DNA from: Photobacterium alginatilyticum
Lineage (GTDB): Bacteria; Pseudomonadota; Gammaproteobacteria; Enterobacterales; Vibrionaceae
Assembly: GCF_009910675.1 (NCBI RefSeq)
Contig: NZ_RSEJ01000001.1
Coordinates: 372,001 to 436,000, forward strand
Length of the DNA stretch: 64,000 bases
Reading direction: 5' to 3'
Part shown: piece after piece, positions 26,092 through 35,635 of the stretch
Numbering within the stretch: position 1 is the first letter of the stretch
How the letters are laid out: every line of letters starts with the position of its first letter
Program-made: the position numbers and the translations under genes
The notes under the pieces: generated by a model
Told to the model about the DNA's origin: nothing
The model's input: only the letters and a program-made list of their open reading frames with translations
The model's database searches: none

Positions 26092-28083
26092 TTAAAGATG
26101 AATGCCTTTCAGCAGGGCAGAGAATGCAATGAGCTCTGCCGAAGAGGCTTTTTCGCTTCTTTGTTCTTTCCCTTGATCACTTTCTTTGGAATCAGGGAAC
26201 ATTCGGAAACTGCTGTTCATGATGATTTCAGCCAGTTTCGGGAATAGTGCGTGAAGCAACGAACCAAAAATACCGAGGTTTGTTGCAATACGTTTTGGCT
26301 TGTCGATAATCGCAGTAGCCAATAAATCGGCCGCTTCATCTGGTGTCAGTGTCGGTACCGACTTATAGATTTTGGTCGGTGCAATCATTGGTGTTGCAAC
26401 CAGCGGCATGTTGATGGTGGTGAAGTTCACATTCAGATCTGAGTATTCAGACGCCGCACAGCGGGTGAATGCGTCCAGCGCAGCCTTTGAAGCTACATAG
26501 GCAGAAAAGCGCGGCGCATTGGTCAATACCCCGATAGACGAGATATTGATTACATGACCGCCGCCCTGGGCTTCCATGCTTGGTAGCAGGCCGAGAGTCA
26601 GCTTCAGTGAACCGAAGTAGTTCAGCTGCATGGTCCGCTCGAAATCGTGGAAGCGATCGATTGAGTTAGCAATCGAGCGACGAATAGAGCGTCCGGCGTT
26701 ATTGATGAGGATATCGACGCGGCCATGTGCTTCGAGTACATCCGCTACCAACTGCTCAACCTGATCGATAGCAGAAAGATCGCACTGGAAGGTGTGCGCA
26801 ATGCCACCGCGTTTTTCGACTTCAAGTTTGGTGTTAGCCAGCTTTTCTTCATCACGGGCCACCAAAATCATTTCAGCACCATTTTCAGCCAGTTTGAATG
26901 CTGTCGCCTGTCCGATCCCTGAGCTGGCACCGGTGATCATAATGATCTTGTTACTGACGCGTGCACTTAGGCTGCGATCTCCCGAGATCTCAGGGTCAAG
27001 ATGACGTTCCCAGTAGTCCCAGATAGCTGGTGCATACGTTGGCAGGCGAGGGCACTCGATACCAGAGCCTTTTAGCGCCTTCTGCGTTTCACGGCAGTCG
27101 AACTCAGTAGGATACGTGAAGAATTTCAGTACATCCGAAGGGATCCCTAAATCTCTCAGCGTCACATCTGTGATTTGCTTGATGGTCGGCAGAGACAAAA
27201 TGGCGCTCTTGACCTGGTTCGGCACCAGACCGAATAATCTGGCATCAAGTCGAAGCGCCATACGGGGAGCGTGACCTGCCTCGGCAAAAATATTCATGAT
27301 TTCGCCGGAGCGATAAGGCTTCGGATCGGTAAGATGGAAACACTGGCCGTCGAGTCCATCCTTATGCGCAATATGGTCTAGTGCGTTGACGACGTAGTCG
27401 ACCGGCACGATGTTCAGGCTTCCGCCTTCAAGGCCAATTGTCGGTACCCATGCTGGCAGCACGGCTCGAATTCGTTGGATCATTTTAAATAGGTAGTACG
27501 GGCCGTCTACACGATCTGCAACACCTGTTTTGGAATCACCGATCACCATGCCTGGGCGGTAGATCCTAAACGGTATCTTGCACTGTTCACGGACTGTCTT
27601 TTCAGCCAGATGCTTAGTTGAAAAGTAAGGATGTTCGAGGTGTTCGGCTTCCTCAAACATATCTTCCCGGAAGTGCCCTTCGTATAACCCGGCAGCCGCG
27701 ATTGAACTAATGTGATGGAAACAGCCCGCATCCAATGCTTCGGCGGCTTCTACAGCATTTTGAGTTCCTTCAATGTTCACGGCCTCTTGAGCCTCGGCAG
27801 TCGCATTCAGGTCATAAATTGCAGCAAGATGAAAGAAATGGTGAACCTTCCCTTTTAATGCCGCAACTGTACTCTTGGTTAATCCTAATTGAGGCAGTGT
27901 CAGATCACCCATGATTGGCACAATACGCTCTGCCGGAACATCCCATTCCGATATACAGGTTGTCAGTTTTTCCTGGGCCTTTTCATTCCTGCAAAGGATA
28001 TAGATAGTTCCTTCGCGTTTGAGCAGTTTGGTGATGAGATTACGGCCTAAAAAACCCGTTCCACCTGTTAGAAAATATGCCAT
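26092..28083 (-). CDS. Two-domain fatty acyl-CoA reductase (alcohol-forming type)
   Basis: 663 residues with two Rossmann reductase domains. The N-terminal extended-SDR/male-sterility domain (1-370) has TGGTGFLGRN and active-site YFSTK with HHISSIAAAG. The C-terminal classical SDR domain (about 378-640) has TGASSGIG, NNAG, and SSIG...YVASK. This order and length match the Marinobacter-type alcohol-forming reductase (about 660 residues) that turns acyl-CoA via aldehyde to fatty alcohol with NADPH; the second domain resembles Acinetobacter Acr1. It would supply the alcohol for the wax synthase. AAGGAG precedes ATG. On the minus strand it lies upstream of the ACBP gene (58 bp), so they are probably one operon. 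Activity inferred from architecture. Confidence 0.88.
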   Translation of the reverse strand: MAYFLTGGTGFLGRNLITKLLKREGTIYILCRNEKAQEKLTTCISEWDVPAERIVPIMGDLTLPQLGLTKSTVAALKGKVHHFFHLAAIYDLNATAEAQEAVNIEGTQNAVEAAEALDAGCFHHISSIAAAGLYEGHFREDMFEEAEHLEHPYFSTKHLAEKTVREQCKIPFRIYRPGMVIGDSKTGVADRVDGPYYLFKMIQRIRAVLPAWVPTIGLEGGSLNIVPVDYVVNALDHIAHKDGLDGQCFHLTDPKPYRSGEIMNIFAEAGHAPRMALRLDARLFGLVPNQVKSAILSLPTIKQITDVTLRDLGIPSDVLKFFTYPTEFDCRETQKALKGSGIECPRLPTYAPAIWDYWERHLDPEISGDRSLSARVSNKIIMITGASSGIGQATAFKLAENGAEMILVARDEEKLANTKLEVEKRGGIAHTFQCDLSAIDQVEQLVADVLEAHGRVDILINNAGRSIRRSIANSIDRFHDFERTMQLNYFGSLKLTLGLLPSMEAQGGGHVINISSIGVLTNAPRFSAYVASKAALDAFTRCAASEYSDLNVNFTTINMPLVATPMIAPTKIYKSVPTLTPDEAADLLATAIIDKPKRIATNLGIFGSLLHALFPKLAEIIMNSSFRMFPDSKESDQGKEQRSEKASSAELIAFSALLKGIHL

Positions 28084-28354
28084 TCGCTCTCCTTAATTGA
28101 TGGGCAATATTCTTTATTCCTTTAAGAAATATAACTTACACTGGTCTGAGTTGTTGTCTTTAGTTAATGGCTAATTTTATTAAACAGATCACCTTTTTAT
28201 TTTGTAAATCGGCAAGTATTTCAATTTCATTAAGGAAATAAATCAAAAACAGTTAAATTAATCTATGATTGAAGGTGTGAGAAATAATCAATATCAATGA
28301 CTGGTTTTTTATAGATTGGCTGGCAAATCATCGCGATTAACTTGAGAGGGTATT

Positions 28355-29992
28355 ATGTATGATTTCATAATTGTGGGGGCAGGGTCAGCAGGGTGTGTAC
28401 TTGCTAATAGGTTGTCTTCAGATCCGTCAATAAAGGTTTGCCTGGTTGAAGCCGGACCAAAAGATTCAAGTGTTATGGTCCATGTGCCACTTGGCATCAT
28501 TGGCATGATGCATTCTAAGAAAATGAACTGGCGCTACTACACCGAAGAGGAATCAAACCTTAACAACAGGCAGCTATTCTGGCCGCGTGGAAAAACCCTT
28601 GGTGGTAGCAGCGCTTCAAACGCGATGTGTTATATACGTGGACACGCCTGTGACTACGATGAATGGGCCTCGTTGGGCAATGAAGGATGGGGCTACAAGG
28701 AGGTATTGCCTTACTTTAAGAAGTCCCAACACCAGGAGCGGGGTGGAGATACCTACCATGGCTCACACGGGCCTTTGAATGTTTCTGATTTGAGGATAAA
28801 GAATCCGTTGTCGGAGGCGTTTATCAAGGCAGCCAAACAGGCTGGGCATCGATATACCGAGGACTTTAACGGCGCTGAACAGGAAGGGGTTGGTTACTAT
28901 CAGGTGACTCAGAAAAACGGCCAGCGCTGCAGTACTGCGGTAGGTTATCTGCGTCCGGCGGAAGAAAGAGATAACCTAACTGTAATCACAGAGGCTTTGA
29001 CAACAAGAGTACTGTTTGAGGGAACCAAAGCGACTGGAATTGAATACCTTAAAGAGGGCCAGACACATACGCTTCATTGCAGCAAAGAGGTGTTGCTCAG
29101 TGGCGGGGCGATTAATAGCCCGCAACTGTTACTGCTTTCGGGAGTGGGAAACAAAAATCAATTAGATCAACATGATATTCCAGTTGTGTGCGACCTGCCC
29201 GGTGTAGGCGAGAATATGCAGGATCACCTTGATGTACTTGCGGTTACCCGTGAAAAAACCTTCCACTCTGTCGGGTTTTCACCAGTTGCTCTAATGCGTT
29301 CGATAAAAGGCCTCTTTGATTATATCTTGTTTAGGAAAGGAAATTTCACCAGTAATATCGCAGAGGCGGGGGGCTTTGTGAAGAGCTCTCCAGAGCAGGC
29401 GGTACCGGATGTACAGTTTCACTTCTCTCCCTGCTTTTTGGATAATCATGGCCTGAATCTGTGGCAGACGGTCAGACATGGGTATTCGTTGCATGCGTGT
29501 AATCTACGTCCGAAAAGCCGGGGAAAACTGGTACTCCGGGACAGTGATCCGGCAACGCCGCCAATCATCCAGGCGAACTATCTCGACAATGAAGAAGATA
29601 TTGCTGTGATGATAAAAGGGATTAAGCTTTCTCGTGAGATCCTTAAACAGCCTGCCTTTGATCACTACCGAGGAGAAGAGGTGTTTCCTGGCAAAGAGGT
29701 TCAGACAGACGAGGAGCTTGAAGCCTTTATCCGCCGTAAAGCCGAGTCCATTTATCACCCTGTCGGTACATGTAAAATGGGGCTGGATAAAATGGCTGTT
29801 GTGGATCCCAGGTTAAAAGTCCGGGGCGTTTCGGGCTTGCGTGTGGTCGATGCTTCAATAATGCCGACATTAATTGGCGGTAATACTAATGCACCAACAA
29901 TAATGATTGCTGAGAAAGCGGCGGATATGATCTTGGACGATTATATAAAAAAGTCTCTCAATGAAGAGCTGATAGCCGCCGAGGTTTTATAA
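28355..29992 (+). CDS. GMC-family FAD alcohol oxidoreductase
   Basis: 545 residues. FAD-binding [13 protein letters not shown] at 8-20, GMC signature [21 protein letters not shown] near 80, second signature [18 protein letters not shown] near 250, and C-terminal catalytic region [10 protein letters not shown] with [17 protein letters not shown]. Closest in style to choline dehydrogenase/AlkJ-type alcohol dehydrogenases. In this locus, divergent from the fatty acyl-CoA reductase by 270 bp, oxidation of long-chain alcohols released from wax is a reasonable guess; choline or other alcohols remain possible. GAGAGG lies five bases before ATG, and a terminator follows. Confidence 0.85.
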   Translation: MYDFIIVGAGSAGCVLANRLSSDPSIKVCLVEAGPKDSSVMVHVPLGIIGMMHSKKMNWRYYTEEESNLNNRQLFWPRGKTLGGSSASNAMCYIRGHACDYDEWASLGNEGWGYKEVLPYFKKSQHQERGGDTYHGSHGPLNVSDLRIKNPLSEAFIKAAKQAGHRYTEDFNGAEQEGVGYYQVTQKNGQRCSTAVGYLRPAEERDNLTVITEALTTRVLFEGTKATGIEYLKEGQTHTLHCSKEVLLSGGAINSPQLLLLSGVGNKNQLDQHDIPVVCDLPGVGENMQDHLDVLAVTREKTFHSVGFSPVALMRSIKGLFDYILFRKGNFTSNIAEAGGFVKSSPEQAVPDVQFHFSPCFLDNHGLNLWQTVRHGYSLHACNLRPKSRGKLVLRDSDPATPPIIQANYLDNEEDIAVMIKGIKLSREILKQPAFDHYRGEEVFPGKEVQTDEELEAFIRRKAESIYHPVGTCKMGLDKMAVVDPRLKVRGVSGLRVVDASIMPTLIGGNTNAPTIMIAEKAADMILDDYIKKSLNEELIAAEVL

Positions 29993-30008
29993 TTATTTAT
30001 CATCATGA

Positions 30009-30046
30009 TTTCAGGCTGTAAATATATAGCCTGAAATTATTTTTAT
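30009..30046 (+). terminator. Terminator after GMC oxidoreductase
   Basis: TTTCAGGCT/AGCCTGAAA stem with a 10-base loop, followed by TTATTTTTATTT. Confidence 0.8.
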
Positions 30047-30263
30047 TTAAATTGATAATTAGAGTGATTTTTCTAATTTTTATTGTCATACTTGTTTTGC
30101 AGTTTTCTATGATTCTATTTTGAACCCCTCATATTATATTCAACTTCTGACAACCACTCTCTTCAATATTTAAAAATAAGCCCCTTCTTCTTGAGAAGTG
30201 CTTGATTTCATTATTCAGCTAATCAATGATGGTTAGTAAATGTGGCTTAACAAAGGTTGAAGT

Positions 30264-31358
30264 ATGATTTCTAGGAATAACCTAAGTCAGAAGTTTCAGG
30301 TGCTGATGGATGAGCTATCGTCAAAAGTGTCTGAAAACAGAGTGGTGGCGAAGGAAAAGCTTGGCGACTTCATAGAGCATGGCCTCCCGCCCGTTCAAAG
30401 TGACGTAGTCATTGCCACATTAAATGGCATTCTCGGTGATTATCTGGTTCAGCGAGACAGCCGTCTGAAGCAGGAAATGGCTATCCGTGATCAGCGCCAG
30501 ACTCTAAGCTTTGAAACTGACATATTGAGTCAGCAGCTTTCCGACTGTAGTGAGCGCATTGTATTGTGTGTACACGGCTGGTGTATGAATGATGTCCAGT
30601 GGAAGCGCAAGGATCACGATCACGGCCGAAGCTTGGCAAAATACGGATATACGCCGATTTATTTACGATATAACACCGGCCTGCATATCTCGACCAACGG
30701 CGAAGCATTCGCGTTAATGCTCGAACGACTTATTGCAGCCTGGCCGTGCCAGGTGAAGGAGCTGGTGATTATTGGTCATAGCATGGGCGGGCTGGTAACC
30801 CGCAGCGCGTGCTATTATGCCCAGCAACATGAGCTTGACTGGCTATCGACTCTTCGTACTTTCATTACCCTTGGCACCCCGCACAATGGTGCCCCCTTGG
30901 CGCAGCTGGCCTGCTGGATAGATGGCAGACTTGCTGATGCTCCATATTTGAAGACACTTAATAAGTTGTCTGAAATTCGTAGTAGCGGGACGAAAGACTT
31001 GAGCCAGGGATTCGTTCGCCATGTGGATTGGGAGAAGGCTGGGCAGGCCCCTCATTTACAGGGACGTCCGTTATTACCTGAGGGCGTTGTTTGTTGTGCT
31101 ATTGCAAGTTGCCTCGGCCAGAATCTGAAAGATGAGAATAATCTCAAGTTGGGTGATGGGCTGGTGCCGGTTTCAAGTGCTTTGGGCGAATCGACAGCTA
31201 ATCAGCAAGCGCTGAACTATCTTGATGAAAATAAGTGGGTAGGCGTTGGTATTAACCATCTGGACTTGTTAACGCACCCGCAGGTAACCGGAAAAGTTGA
31301 GCAGTGGGTATTGTCGAATAGCACAGATACTCGTGACGAACTCCCCCCTAGTAACTAA
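30264..31358 (+). CDS. Alpha/beta hydrolase, lipase/PGAP1-like
   Basis: 364-residue cytoplasmic protein (no signal peptide). Residues 1-95 are helical and unassigned. The hydrolase core starts with the oxyanion HGW motif (LCVHGWCMND at 101-110), followed by nucleophile Ser173 in GHSMGG, the TLGTPHNGAPLA segment typical of PGAP1/lipase-like enzymes, and a C-terminal NHLDLLTHP that supplies the catalytic His; an Asp in GDGLVPVSS is the likely acid. It should hydrolyse an ester, plausibly of a lipid. Located right after the lipid locus, it could mobilise stored neutral lipid, but no direct evidence ties it. Confidence 0.78.
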   Translation: MISRNNLSQKFQVLMDELSSKVSENRVVAKEKLGDFIEHGLPPVQSDVVIATLNGILGDYLVQRDSRLKQEMAIRDQRQTLSFETDILSQQLSDCSERIVLCVHGWCMNDVQWKRKDHDHGRSLAKYGYTPIYLRYNTGLHISTNGEAFALMLERLIAAWPCQVKELVIIGHSMGGLVTRSACYYAQQHELDWLSTLRTFITLGTPHNGAPLAQLACWIDGRLADAPYLKTLNKLSEIRSSGTKDLSQGFVRHVDWEKAGQAPHLQGRPLLPEGVVCCAIASCLGQNLKDENNLKLGDGLVPVSSALGESTANQQALNYLDENKWVGVGINHLDLLTHPQVTGKVEQWVLSNSTDTRDELPPSN

Positions 31359-31436
31359 CAGCAGCAGGCGCCCTATGCTGGGGCGCTGCACCGCTACCGC
31401 TGATACTTCCTTATGCTTCTTCCGTTTTAGATGTAT

Positions 31437-31477
31437 CTATATATGGCTATTGTTATATATAGGTAATCGTATATACT
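31437..31477 (+). promoter_or_regulatory. Promoter with overlapping ArsR-type operator
   Basis: An inverted repeat CTATATAT, 10-base spacer, ATATATAG (31437-31462) covers a promoter-like pair TTGTTA (31450-31455), 16 bp, TATACT (31472-31477) ahead of the ArsC-ArsR gene. AT-rich dyads overlapping the -35 are typical of ArsR operators, so autoregulation is likely. Confidence 0.55.
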
Positions 31478-31501
31478 GGCGGCGATTAAATTATTACAGA
31501 G

Positions 31502-32290
31502 ATGATCATGAAGAAGAACATACTTTTTCTTTGTACTGGTAACTCTGCGCGTTCACAGCTGGCTGAGGCGCTGATGCGTCACATGGCAGGGGAGCAGTAT
31601 CAGGTAATGAGTGCTGGTATGAAGCCGGAAGGCGTCGACCCGCGTGTCTATCAGGTGTTGGCTGAGCAAGGGGTATGTGCAGATAATCTGCAGAGTCTGT
31701 CTGCCAGTGATATTCATGATCAACATTTTGATATCGTGATTACCTTGTGCGACAAGGCCAGCAATGAGTGTGCCTTGTTTGCAGACTCAGATGCTCTCAT
31801 TCACTGGGATTTTAAAGATCCTAAGCCTGTGGCGGGAGTTGACAGCTTCCGAGAAACCTTTGAAGGTCTAAGAGACAGGATCTCACTATTCCTCATGCTT
31901 AACGGCGAGGCTCAGGACAGTGTTGTTGGTCCGGTGGAGCTGTTCAAGATTATGAGCGACCCGCTTCGTCTGCGGATCCTGATGCTGATTGAGGACGAGC
32001 AGGCGCTCAGTGTTGGCGATCTGACCAAGGTACTGGATGTGAGTCAGCCGAAAGTGTCACGGCATCTTGCCTTATTGCGTGACGGCGGGGTACTTCAAGA
32101 TCAGCGTGAAGGGTTGTGGATCTTCTATCGCCTGGCCGATCATCTTCCGGTGTGGATACGTCACACGCTATCAACAGTACGAAATGGTAACCCGGGTATG
32201 ATCAATCAGGAAAAACTAAAATTGACTCAGATCACCGACAGGAAAAAGCCCGGATTTAGCCAAAAAGCCAACAACCAGGTTGGCGCCTGA
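31502..32290 (+). CDS. ArsC (thioredoxin-type arsenate reductase/LMW-PTP) fused to ArsR repressor
   Basis: 262 residues. Residues 1-140 are a low-molecular-weight phosphatase/arsenate reductase domain: phosphate loop CTGNSARSQ, ITLCDKASNEC, and HWDFKDP, the usual end motif. Residues about 145-235 form an ArsR winged helix: LFKIMSDPLRLRILMLI, the recognition helix VSQPKVSRHLALLRDGGVL, and wing REGLWIFYRL. The canonical arsenite-binding CVC of ArsR helix 3 is not there (LSVGDLTKVL). Sensing could use other Cys (none lie within the ArsR half) or coupling to the reductase domain. ATG 31502 or 31508 may be used. It probably represses the operon through the dyad at 31437. Confidence 0.9.
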   Translation: MIMKKNILFLCTGNSARSQLAEALMRHMAGEQYQVMSAGMKPEGVDPRVYQVLAEQGVCADNLQSLSASDIHDQHFDIVITLCDKASNECALFADSDALIHWDFKDPKPVAGVDSFRETFEGLRDRISLFLMLNGEAQDSVVGPVELFKIMSDPLRLRILMLIEDEQALSVGDLTKVLDVSQPKVSRHLALLRDGGVLQDQREGLWIFYRLADHLPVWIRHTLSTVRNGNPGMINQEKLKLTQITDRKKPGFSQKANNQVGA

Positions 32291-32323
32291 ATCACAAATT
32301 TGTTCAATTATTAGGAAAATACT

Positions 32324-32818
32324 ATGTCTAACGCGCATCCATTTTGGACGTTACCGCTAGCGTGTGGTGCAAAATTGTTACTTACACCATGTCCAGGCAC
32401 CAAAGAGGCCAATCTGAAAGAATCGTTGGTTCAGTTGAAAGATGCCGGGGCAACGGCGGTACTGACAGCATTGGAGCCAGGTGATCTACCGGGTGAAGGA
32501 TTGACTCAGCTGGCAGAAGAGTGCAAAGCTCTGGGTCTGAAATGGTTCCATTTACCTATTGAAGATGACTGTGCACCTGGTGCTGAATTTGATGCTAACT
32601 GGCCTGAGGCCAACAAAGCGGCTCAATCTATGCTGGATGAGGGGGAGGCGTTAGTCATCCACTGTAAGGGTGGCTCTGGCAGAACGGGGCTGATTGCTGC
32701 CTGTATTATGCTGGACCGTGGTGTAGAGCTTGAAAGTGCGATTGAGAAGATCCAGGCACTGCGCCCGGGTGCGTTCACTCGCCAGGCACACATTGATTAT
32801 ATTCAGCAATATAAATAA
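32324..32818 (+). CDS. CDKN3-like dual-specificity phosphatase of the arsenate operon
   Basis: 164-residue phosphatase with the P-loop HCKGGSGRTG (Cys and Arg of CX5R) and a general-acid region around WFHLPIEDDCAPG. The fold resembles cyclin-dependent kinase inhibitor 3 phosphatases. Such proteins recur beside gapdh-arsJ in marine bacteria as far as I recall, but their step in arsenate handling is not established; removing phosphate from a sugar or protein is possible. AGGA precedes the ATG. It is cotranscribed with the ArsC-ArsR gene (33 bp apart) and followed by a terminator, so gap and arsJ are transcribed separately. Confidence 0.8.
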   Translation: MSNAHPFWTLPLACGAKLLLTPCPGTKEANLKESLVQLKDAGATAVLTALEPGDLPGEGLTQLAEECKALGLKWFHLPIEDDCAPGAEFDANWPEANKAAQSMLDEGEALVIHCKGGSGRTGLIAACIMLDRGVELESAIEKIQALRPGAFTRQAHIDYIQQYK

Positions 32819-32848
32819 ATAGTCGACTAACGAGCTACAGTATCAATG

Positions 32849-32880
32849 AGCCTCACGTTTGTGGGGCTTTTTTGTTTTTT
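32849..32880 (+). terminator. Terminator after the phosphatase gene
   Basis: Stem AGCCTCAC/GTGGGGCT (one G-T pair), GTTT loop, then TTTTTTGTTTTTT. Confidence 0.85.
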
Positions 32881-33012
32881 AATCAACACCTTATATACCA
32901 TGTTGTCTTAGTAAGACCTTTGCATTTGTAATTCAGCACAGCCGCTGAGGTTTTGTTTCAAAAAGATCTAGCCAGATGAGCAAGAACTCGATACCATATC
33001 TGAAATTTCATA

Positions 33013-33046
33013 TATATGGTTTTTCGGATGTTTTGTTCACCATATA
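33013..33046. promoter_or_regulatory. Inverted repeat upstream of gap, possible second ArsR site
   Basis: TATATGGT and ACCATATA, 18 bases apart, 52 bp before the gap start. The CATATATATGG half resembles the CTATATATGG in the first operator at 31437, so one regulator may control both transcripts. Confidence 0.4.
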
Positions 33047-33097
33047 GTCAGCTTTTTAACTATATTGCTTGTAGCACTATCAAAAAGGACAGTAACA

Positions 33098-34099
33098 ATG
33101 GCAATTAAAGTGGGTATCAATGGTTTTGGTCGTATCGGTCGTCTGGCACTGCGTGCCGCTTATGACTGGGACGACGTTGAGTTTGTTCAGATTAATGATG
33201 TCGCTGGTGATGCCCATACACTGGGCCACTTGCTTGAGTTCGATTCGGTGCAAGGCCGTTGGCACCACGCAGTGAAAACCGACGGCGATACGATTGTTAT
33301 CGGTGAGCACAGCATCCGTTGTACCAAAGAGCGCGATATTGATGCGGTTGATTGGTCTGGTTGTGATGTGGTTCTGGAAGCAACCGGCGTTCATCGCAAA
33401 ACATCTTTCCTGCAGAAATACCTTGATCAGGGGGTAAAGCGTGTTGTCGTTTCTGCCCCGGTAAAAGAAGAAGGTGTGCTGAACGTGGTGGTAGGTGTTA
33501 ACGATCACCTGTTTGATGCTGAGAAGCATCGCATTGTAACGGCTGCATCTTGTACCACAAACTGTATTGCGCCTGTGGTTAAGGTTATCCACGAAAAACT
33601 GGGTATTGAGCAGTCTTCATTCACTACGATTCATGATTTGACTAATACCCAGACCATCCTTGATGCCCCGCATAAAGATCTGCGCCGTGCCCGTGCATGT
33701 GGTATGAGCCTGATCCCGACGACAACGGGTTCAGCTACAGCGATTGTTGAAATTTTTCCTGAGCTAAAAGGCAAAATTAACGGCCATGCCGTGCGTGTGC
33801 CGCTGGCAAATGCATCGTTGACGGACATTATCTTTGACGTGAGCCGTGATACAACAGCTGAAGAAGTAAACACTCTGCTGAAAGAGGCGGCTGAAGGTGA
33901 ATTGGCGGGAGTTCTTGGTTTTGAAGACCGTCCGCTGGTATCGATCGATTACAAAGGCGATCAGCGCTCAACCGTCGTCGATGCGTTGTCGACCATGGTT
34001 GTTAATGACCGTATGGTGAAAGTTTATGCCTGGTATGATAACGAGATGGGCTATGCCACACGTACCTCTGAACTGATCCGTAAAGTTGGTCTGGCATAA
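33098..34099 (+). CDS. gap: Glyceraldehyde-3-phosphate dehydrogenase of the arsenate module
   Basis: 333 residues. NAD-binding [13 protein letters not shown] at the N-terminus, active-site Cys in [13 protein letters not shown] sequence ([12 protein letters not shown]), and [22 protein letters not shown] plus [15 protein letters not shown]. In the gapdh/ArsJ system this enzyme uses arsenate instead of phosphate, forming the unstable 1-arseno-3-phosphoglycerate, which ArsJ exports. ATG 33098 follows AGGACAG and fits the family start; an upstream start would add a non-homologous leader. It is 52 bp from arsJ and set apart from central-metabolism genes, which supports the arsenic role. Confidence 0.92.
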   Translation: MAIKVGINGFGRIGRLALRAAYDWDDVEFVQINDVAGDAHTLGHLLEFDSVQGRWHHAVKTDGDTIVIGEHSIRCTKERDIDAVDWSGCDVVLEATGVHRKTSFLQKYLDQGVKRVVVSAPVKEEGVLNVVVGVNDHLFDAEKHRIVTAASCTTNCIAPVVKVIHEKLGIEQSSFTTIHDLTNTQTILDAPHKDLRRARACGMSLIPTTTGSATAIVEIFPELKGKINGHAVRVPLANASLTDIIFDVSRDTTAEEVNTLLKEAAEGELAGVLGFEDRPLVSIDYKGDQRSTVVDALSTMVVNDRMVKVYAWYDNEMGYATRTSELIRKVGLA

Positions 34100-34151
34100 G
34101 AAGCTGTTGACCCGTTAGTTATATAGCCACACCGAAATAAGAGAACTGAGC

Positions 34152-35384
34152 ATGTTAGCTGCTTTTTCAAATTTATCTAAAGATGTCCGTCAGTACATGT
34201 TAGTGACATTCAATTACTGGAATTTCACTGTCACGGATGGTGCTTTAAGAATGCTGGTGGTGCTGCATTTCCACCAGTTGGGATATACCCCATTGCAAAT
34301 CGCATCCTTGTTCTTGTTCTATGAGTTTTTTGGTGTGGTAACCAATTTAATTGGCGGTTGGCTGGGGGCTAAACTCGGTCTGAACCGAACCATGAATATT
34401 GGCCTGGCAATGCAGGTGGCGGCGTTGTTAATGCTGGCTGTACCGTCCGTTTATCTGACCGTACCTTGGGTCATGTTGGCACAGGCACTATCGGGTATTG
34501 CTAAAGACCTGAATAAAATGAGTGCCAAAAGTGCCATCAAGACTTTGGTACCCGGAAATCAGCAGGGAGCACTGTATAAGTGGATAGCTATCCTGACAGG
34601 GTCAAAGAATGCCTTGAAAGGGGCCGGTTTCTTTGTCGGTGGTTTTCTATTGGCCACAATTGGCTTCAAAGGTGCCGTAATTGCAATGGCGGCAGTGCTG
34701 TTTGTGGTTTTGGTTATGAGCCTGACTTGGCTTGAGAAAGGTATGGGCAAAGCCAAGGCTAAGGTAAAATTCAGTCATATCTTTTCTAAGAGCAGCAGCA
34801 TTAATATCTTGTCGGCCGCGCGGATGTTCCTGTTTGGTGCCCGGGATGTGTGGTTTGTTGTTGCTTTGCCAATTTATATGGGGCAGGTGTTTGGCTGGAA
34901 TCATACCTTGGTTGGTGGCTTTTTGGCCCTTTGGGTCATTGGCTATGGATTTGTGCAGGGTTTCGCGCCGCGGATCACCGGGAAGGCTAGGGGAGTCGTT
35001 CCTGACGGTAAAGCTGCACTAGGCTGGGCCGGATTGCTATCGGTGATCACTGCGGCGGTAGCCTTTGGCGTTCAGACAGGTTGGCAGCCGGAGATCACCA
35101 TTGTGGTCGGACTGCTTATCTTTGGCGCTGTTTTTGCCGTTAACTCATCGTTGCACTCATACTTAATCGTGAGCTACGCCAAAGATGACGGAGTTTCGCT
35201 GGATGTCGGCTTCTATTATATGGCCAATGCGATGGGGCGCTTGATTGGTACTATTCTGTCTGGTTGGATATATCAAACCTCCGGTCTTGCGGCTTGCTTA
35301 TGGGTTTCTTTTGCGTTTCTTGTGATTACTACCCTGATATCAATACGCCTGCCTGCACACCCAAAAACTCAGGTTGTTAGTTAG
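34152..35384 (+). CDS. arsJ: Organoarsenical efflux permease ArsJ
   Basis: 410-residue major-facilitator protein with about 11-12 spans. The N-terminus NFTVTDGALRMLVVLHFHQLGY, followed by FFGVVTNLIGGWLGAKLGLN, and LSGIAKDLNKMSAKSAIK near 115, is characteristic of ArsJ. It pumps out 1-arseno-3-phosphoglycerate made by the adjacent GAPDH, which breaks down outside to arsenate. The gene pair is the defining signature of this pathway. No clear T-rich terminator follows; a GC-rich hairpin near 35434 may end the transcript. Confidence 0.93.
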   Translation: MLAAFSNLSKDVRQYMLVTFNYWNFTVTDGALRMLVVLHFHQLGYTPLQIASLFLFYEFFGVVTNLIGGWLGAKLGLNRTMNIGLAMQVAALLMLAVPSVYLTVPWVMLAQALSGIAKDLNKMSAKSAIKTLVPGNQQGALYKWIAILTGSKNALKGAGFFVGGFLLATIGFKGAVIAMAAVLFVVLVMSLTWLEKGMGKAKAKVKFSHIFSKSSSINILSAARMFLFGARDVWFVVALPIYMGQVFGWNHTLVGGFLALWVIGYGFVQGFAPRITGKARGVVPDGKAALGWAGLLSVITAAVAFGVQTGWQPEITIVVGLLIFGAVFAVNSSLHSYLIVSYAKDDGVSLDVGFYYMANAMGRLIGTILSGWIYQTSGLAACLWVSFAFLVITTLISIRLPAHPKTQVVS

Positions 35385-35635
35385 TGGCAGCAATGATGCT
35401 TTCGCTTTCACTGATTGCGGTATAGTCAAAATCGGGCCATTCCCCATAGGAATGGCTCGAATGTCTTTGCTGTATATAGTGATGTTTATCAACATTTTTG
35501 GATAATCGCATAAGCAACTTGTAGAGTTTCCTTTAATAAAGGTAACCCATGTTGTAAAGTTTCAGGCGTTTCGCATATATAACCAGGCCATATTCCTGGA
35601 GTTGCATTATAGTTCAGAGTGTTACTAAACCAGTG

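Noticed and set aside
33080..33592. 170-codon minus-strand frame
   Set aside because: Antisense to the well-supported gap gene; His/Asn-rich composition is typical of a shadow frame.
35434..35459. GC-rich hairpin after arsJ as a terminator
   Set aside because: The stem is good but no T-run follows, so it is not listed as a terminator.
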